64,000 bases of DNA. It comes from Gammaproteobacteria bacterium. GTDB lineage: Bacteria; Pseudomonadota; Gammaproteobacteria; Steroidobacterales; Steroidobacteraceae. The position numbers and the translations under genes are program-made. This document shows, one piece after another, positions 62,352-64,000 of this stretch (position 1 is its first letter; every line of letters begins with the position of its first letter). The DNA lies in the NCBI GenBank assembly GCA_003137095.1, contig PLET01000055.1:42667-106666 (forward strand), written 5' to 3'. Under the pieces are notes generated by a model, which was given only the letters and a program-made list of their open reading frames with translations, was not told where the DNA came from and made no database searches.

Positions 62352-62391
62352 GATTCCTTCTGCGGCAATCCAGCTGCAGGAGGAAACGCCC

Positions 62392-62952
62392 ATGGCCGAA
62401 GCCGCCGAAGATGCTCAAGTCGCAGCGCCGAAAAAGAAGTCCGGCATGGTCGGCATGCTGGTCAACGGCCTCGGCATTTTCGCCCTGACGCTCGGTGCCG
62501 TCGTGGCGGGCGGTTTCATCAATGCCGGCCTGCATCCCATGCCGGATCTGAAGCTGGACAAGGACGGCAAGATCACCGCGGTCAAGCCGGTGGTTGCGGG
62601 CGCCGCTGCGCACGGCGGGGAAGGCGGGACGCAGGCGCCCGCCATCTACTACGCCATCGATCCGCCGCTGGTGGTGAATTTCGAGGACGGATCCGCGGTG
62701 CGCTTCCTGCAAATCAGCATGGAGGTGATGGCGCGCGACCAAAAGGCCATCGACGCCGTCCAGAAGAACGCGCCCCTGATCCGCAACAATCTGCTGCTGC
62801 TCATGAGCAACCGCAACTACCAGTCGCTCATGTCGCGCGAGGGCAAGGAGAAGCTGCGCCAGGAGGCGCTCGCCGAGATCCGCGCCGTGGAGAAGAAGGA
62901 AGGCGGTCCGGACATCGAAGATCTGCTGTTCACCAGCTTCGTGGTGCAGTAA
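62392..62952 (+). CDS. fliL: Flagellar basal body-associated protein FliL
   Basis: A 186-residue single-pass inner-membrane protein that stabilises or activates the stators. The membrane segment is about residues 20-42. The periplasmic domain has IYYAIDPPLVVNFEDGSAVR and FLQISMEVMARDQKAIDAV, ending LLFTSFVVQ as is usual. The ATG at 62392 has AGGAGG upstream. It begins the second part of the flagellar operon with its own RpoN promoter, and its stop overlaps the fliM start by one base. Confidence 0.95.
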   Translation: MAEAAEDAQVAAPKKKSGMVGMLVNGLGIFALTLGAVVAGGFINAGLHPMPDLKLDKDGKITAVKPVVAGAAAHGGEGGTQAPAIYYAIDPPLVVNFEDGSAVRFLQISMEVMARDQKAIDAVQKNAPLIRNNLLLLMSNRNYQSLMSREGKEKLRQEALAEIRAVEKKEGGPDIEDLLFTSFVVQ

Positions 62953-63893
62953 TGGCCGAGGAGGCCCCCGCGCGCGCCGACATCTCCAGCGAAGAGGTTG
63001 CAGCCCTGTTGGAAAAGGAAACGCCGGATGGCGTGCGTCCGTTCGATTTCAACGCGCATCGAATCAGCCTCACCCAGCTGCCGATGCTCGAGACGGCATG
63101 CAAAGCCTTCGCCGGCCGGGCGGGAGCCTCACTGACGGCGCTGCTCGGCCGCGACGCCAGCCTGCAATTCGATTCGCTGCACACGGCCAAGGCGGGGGAA
63201 TTGCAGGTGTCGCTGCCGAATCCGGCGAGCCTCGTCGTGGTGCGCATCAAGCCGCTGCCCGGCTTCGCGTTCATCAGCGTCGATCCGGGGATCCTGCTGA
63301 CCCTGCTCGACGGCTTCTTCGGCGGCAGCGGCCGTGCGACCAGCGATCCGCAGGCGGCGATCGCCCCCGCGGCGCAGCGCTTCCTCGCGCTCATGATCCG
63401 CAGTTTCACGGCCGACTTCAGCGCCGCATGGGCGCCGGTGGCACCGGTGGAAATGGAGCTGGTCAAGCAGGAAACCAATCCGCAATTCGTGCATCTCGGC
63501 GAACCGCTCGATCCGGTGATCTCCGCCCGCTTCAAGCTGATCTACGGCGAGCACACCGGCGGCTTCGATCTGCTGCTGCCGGAGAGCCTGCTCGCGCCGG
63601 TCCGCGAGGCGCTCGCCTCGGACGGCACCCCGCGCGCGGTGCGCCCCAAGGTGGACTGGGCGCCGTCGCTCAAATCGGCGCTGCAGACCGCGGAGATCGA
63701 GGTGCGCGCGATCCTCACCGAGGCCGAGATCAGCCTGCGCGATCTCGTGAGCCTGGTGCCGGGGGACGTGATTCCCATCGAGACACCGCAAACGGCGACG
63801 TTGCTCGCCGGCGAGGTGCGCCTGTACCGCGGCCGCTTCGGCGTATCGCAGGGACACAACGCCATCAAGATTCTTCCAGGAGGCATTCAATGA
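62952..63893 (+). CDS. fliM: Flagellar motor switch protein FliM
   Basis: A 313-residue C-ring protein. The N-terminal ISSEEVAALL is the degenerate CheY-P-binding helix. It continues with RPFDFNAHRISLTQLPMLE, VVRIKPLPGFAFISVDP and DGFFGGSGR of the middle domain. The C-terminal SpoA part has LVPGDVIPIETPQTATLLAG. The motif LSQxEIDAL is weaker than usual. It overlaps fliL by one base and fliN by 4 bases (ATGA). Confidence 0.94.
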   Translation: MAEEAPARADISSEEVAALLEKETPDGVRPFDFNAHRISLTQLPMLETACKAFAGRAGASLTALLGRDASLQFDSLHTAKAGELQVSLPNPASLVVVRIKPLPGFAFISVDPGILLTLLDGFFGGSGRATSDPQAAIAPAAQRFLALMIRSFTADFSAAWAPVAPVEMELVKQETNPQFVHLGEPLDPVISARFKLIYGEHTGGFDLLLPESLLAPVREALASDGTPRAVRPKVDWAPSLKSALQTAEIEVRAILTEAEISLRDLVSLVPGDVIPIETPQTATLLAGEVRLYRGRFGVSQGHNAIKILPGGIQ

Positions 63894-64000
63894 GTTCAAC
63901 GGTGCAAAAGGGCGCCGCCGCGACGCCGGCGCAGTTCAGCGATCTCGGGCCGGATGCGGGGGTGGGCGGCGGCCAGGAGATGAGCCTGAATCTCATCCTG
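63890..64000 (+). CDS. fliN: Flagellar motor switch protein FliN (3' end cut by window)
   Basis: Only the first 37 codons are visible (MSSTVQKGAAATPAQFSDLG onward to MSLNLIL). FliN forms the lower C ring with FliM. The visible part is the variable N-terminus, with the start of the conserved region at the edge. The ATG follows a CCAGGAGG site and overlaps the fliM stop. The call comes mainly from position after fliM. Confidence 0.85.
   Translation, partial: MSSTVQKGAAATPAQFSDLGPDAGVGGGQEMSLNLIL

Overview
The window is a GC-rich chromosomal segment, most likely from a gammaproteobacterium with Pseudomonas-type flagellar control. Evidence for that is the order fliC-flaG-fliD-fliS-fliT-(PilZ)-fleQ-fleS-fleR-fliEFGHIJK, canonical RpoN (-24/-12) and FliA (sigma-28) promoters, and a double-length UvrA. 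A family such as Steroidobacteraceae, Nevskiaceae or Xanthomonadaceae is possible, but I cannot fix it from the sequence. I saw no tRNA, rRNA, CRISPR array, transposase, phage gene or origin, and no gene-free stretch exceeds 300 bases.

Layout. 1-8119 is housekeeping: the end of a peptide-type ABC ATPase, a P1-family peptidase, coaX, a family 9 glycosyltransferase, divergent glgC/glgA and a family 39 glycosyltransferase. 8151-13673 is a tandem UvrA with four ABC modules and no ordinary start codon. 13651-15924 (minus) holds a PilZ protein, an RsmN-like CsrA variant, flgN, flgM and flgA. 16179-26568 (plus) is flgBCDEFGHIJKL. rimO and slyD (minus) sit between flgL and fliC. 28730-33884 is fliC, flaG, fliD, fliS, fliT and a degenerate PilZ protein. 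34095-44949 is fleQ, fleS, fleR and fliE to fliK.

At 44940 the flagellar operon is interrupted. A minus-strand block (57876 down to 44940) carries mipA followed by a compact aryl-polyene/xanthomonadin-like pathway: GT2, ACP, adenylating ligase, hotdog dehydratase, LpxL-type acyltransferase, LolA-like protein, MMPL exporter, NodB deacetylase, ketosynthase, chain-length factor, second dehydratase, ketoreductase and a UGT-type glycosyltransferase. A divergent OmpR/EnvZ-type pair and an M13 lipoprotein peptidase follow on the plus strand. The flagellar operon then resumes at fliL, fliM and fliN (cut by the window edge), behind two hairpins and its own RpoN promoter.

How it fits together. The inferred hierarchy is FleQ, then RpoN promoters (flgA, flgB, fliL) with FleSR, then FliA promoters (flgM, fliC, flaG, fliD, possibly flgK). 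FlgM would hold FliA until the hook-basal body secretes it, with FlgN, FliS and FliT as export chaperones. PilZ proteins and the CsrA variant would add c-di-GMP and post-transcriptional control. The polyene-like block should build an acyl chain on the ACP, transfer and glycosylate it, and move it to the outer membrane; this is inferred from gene families only.
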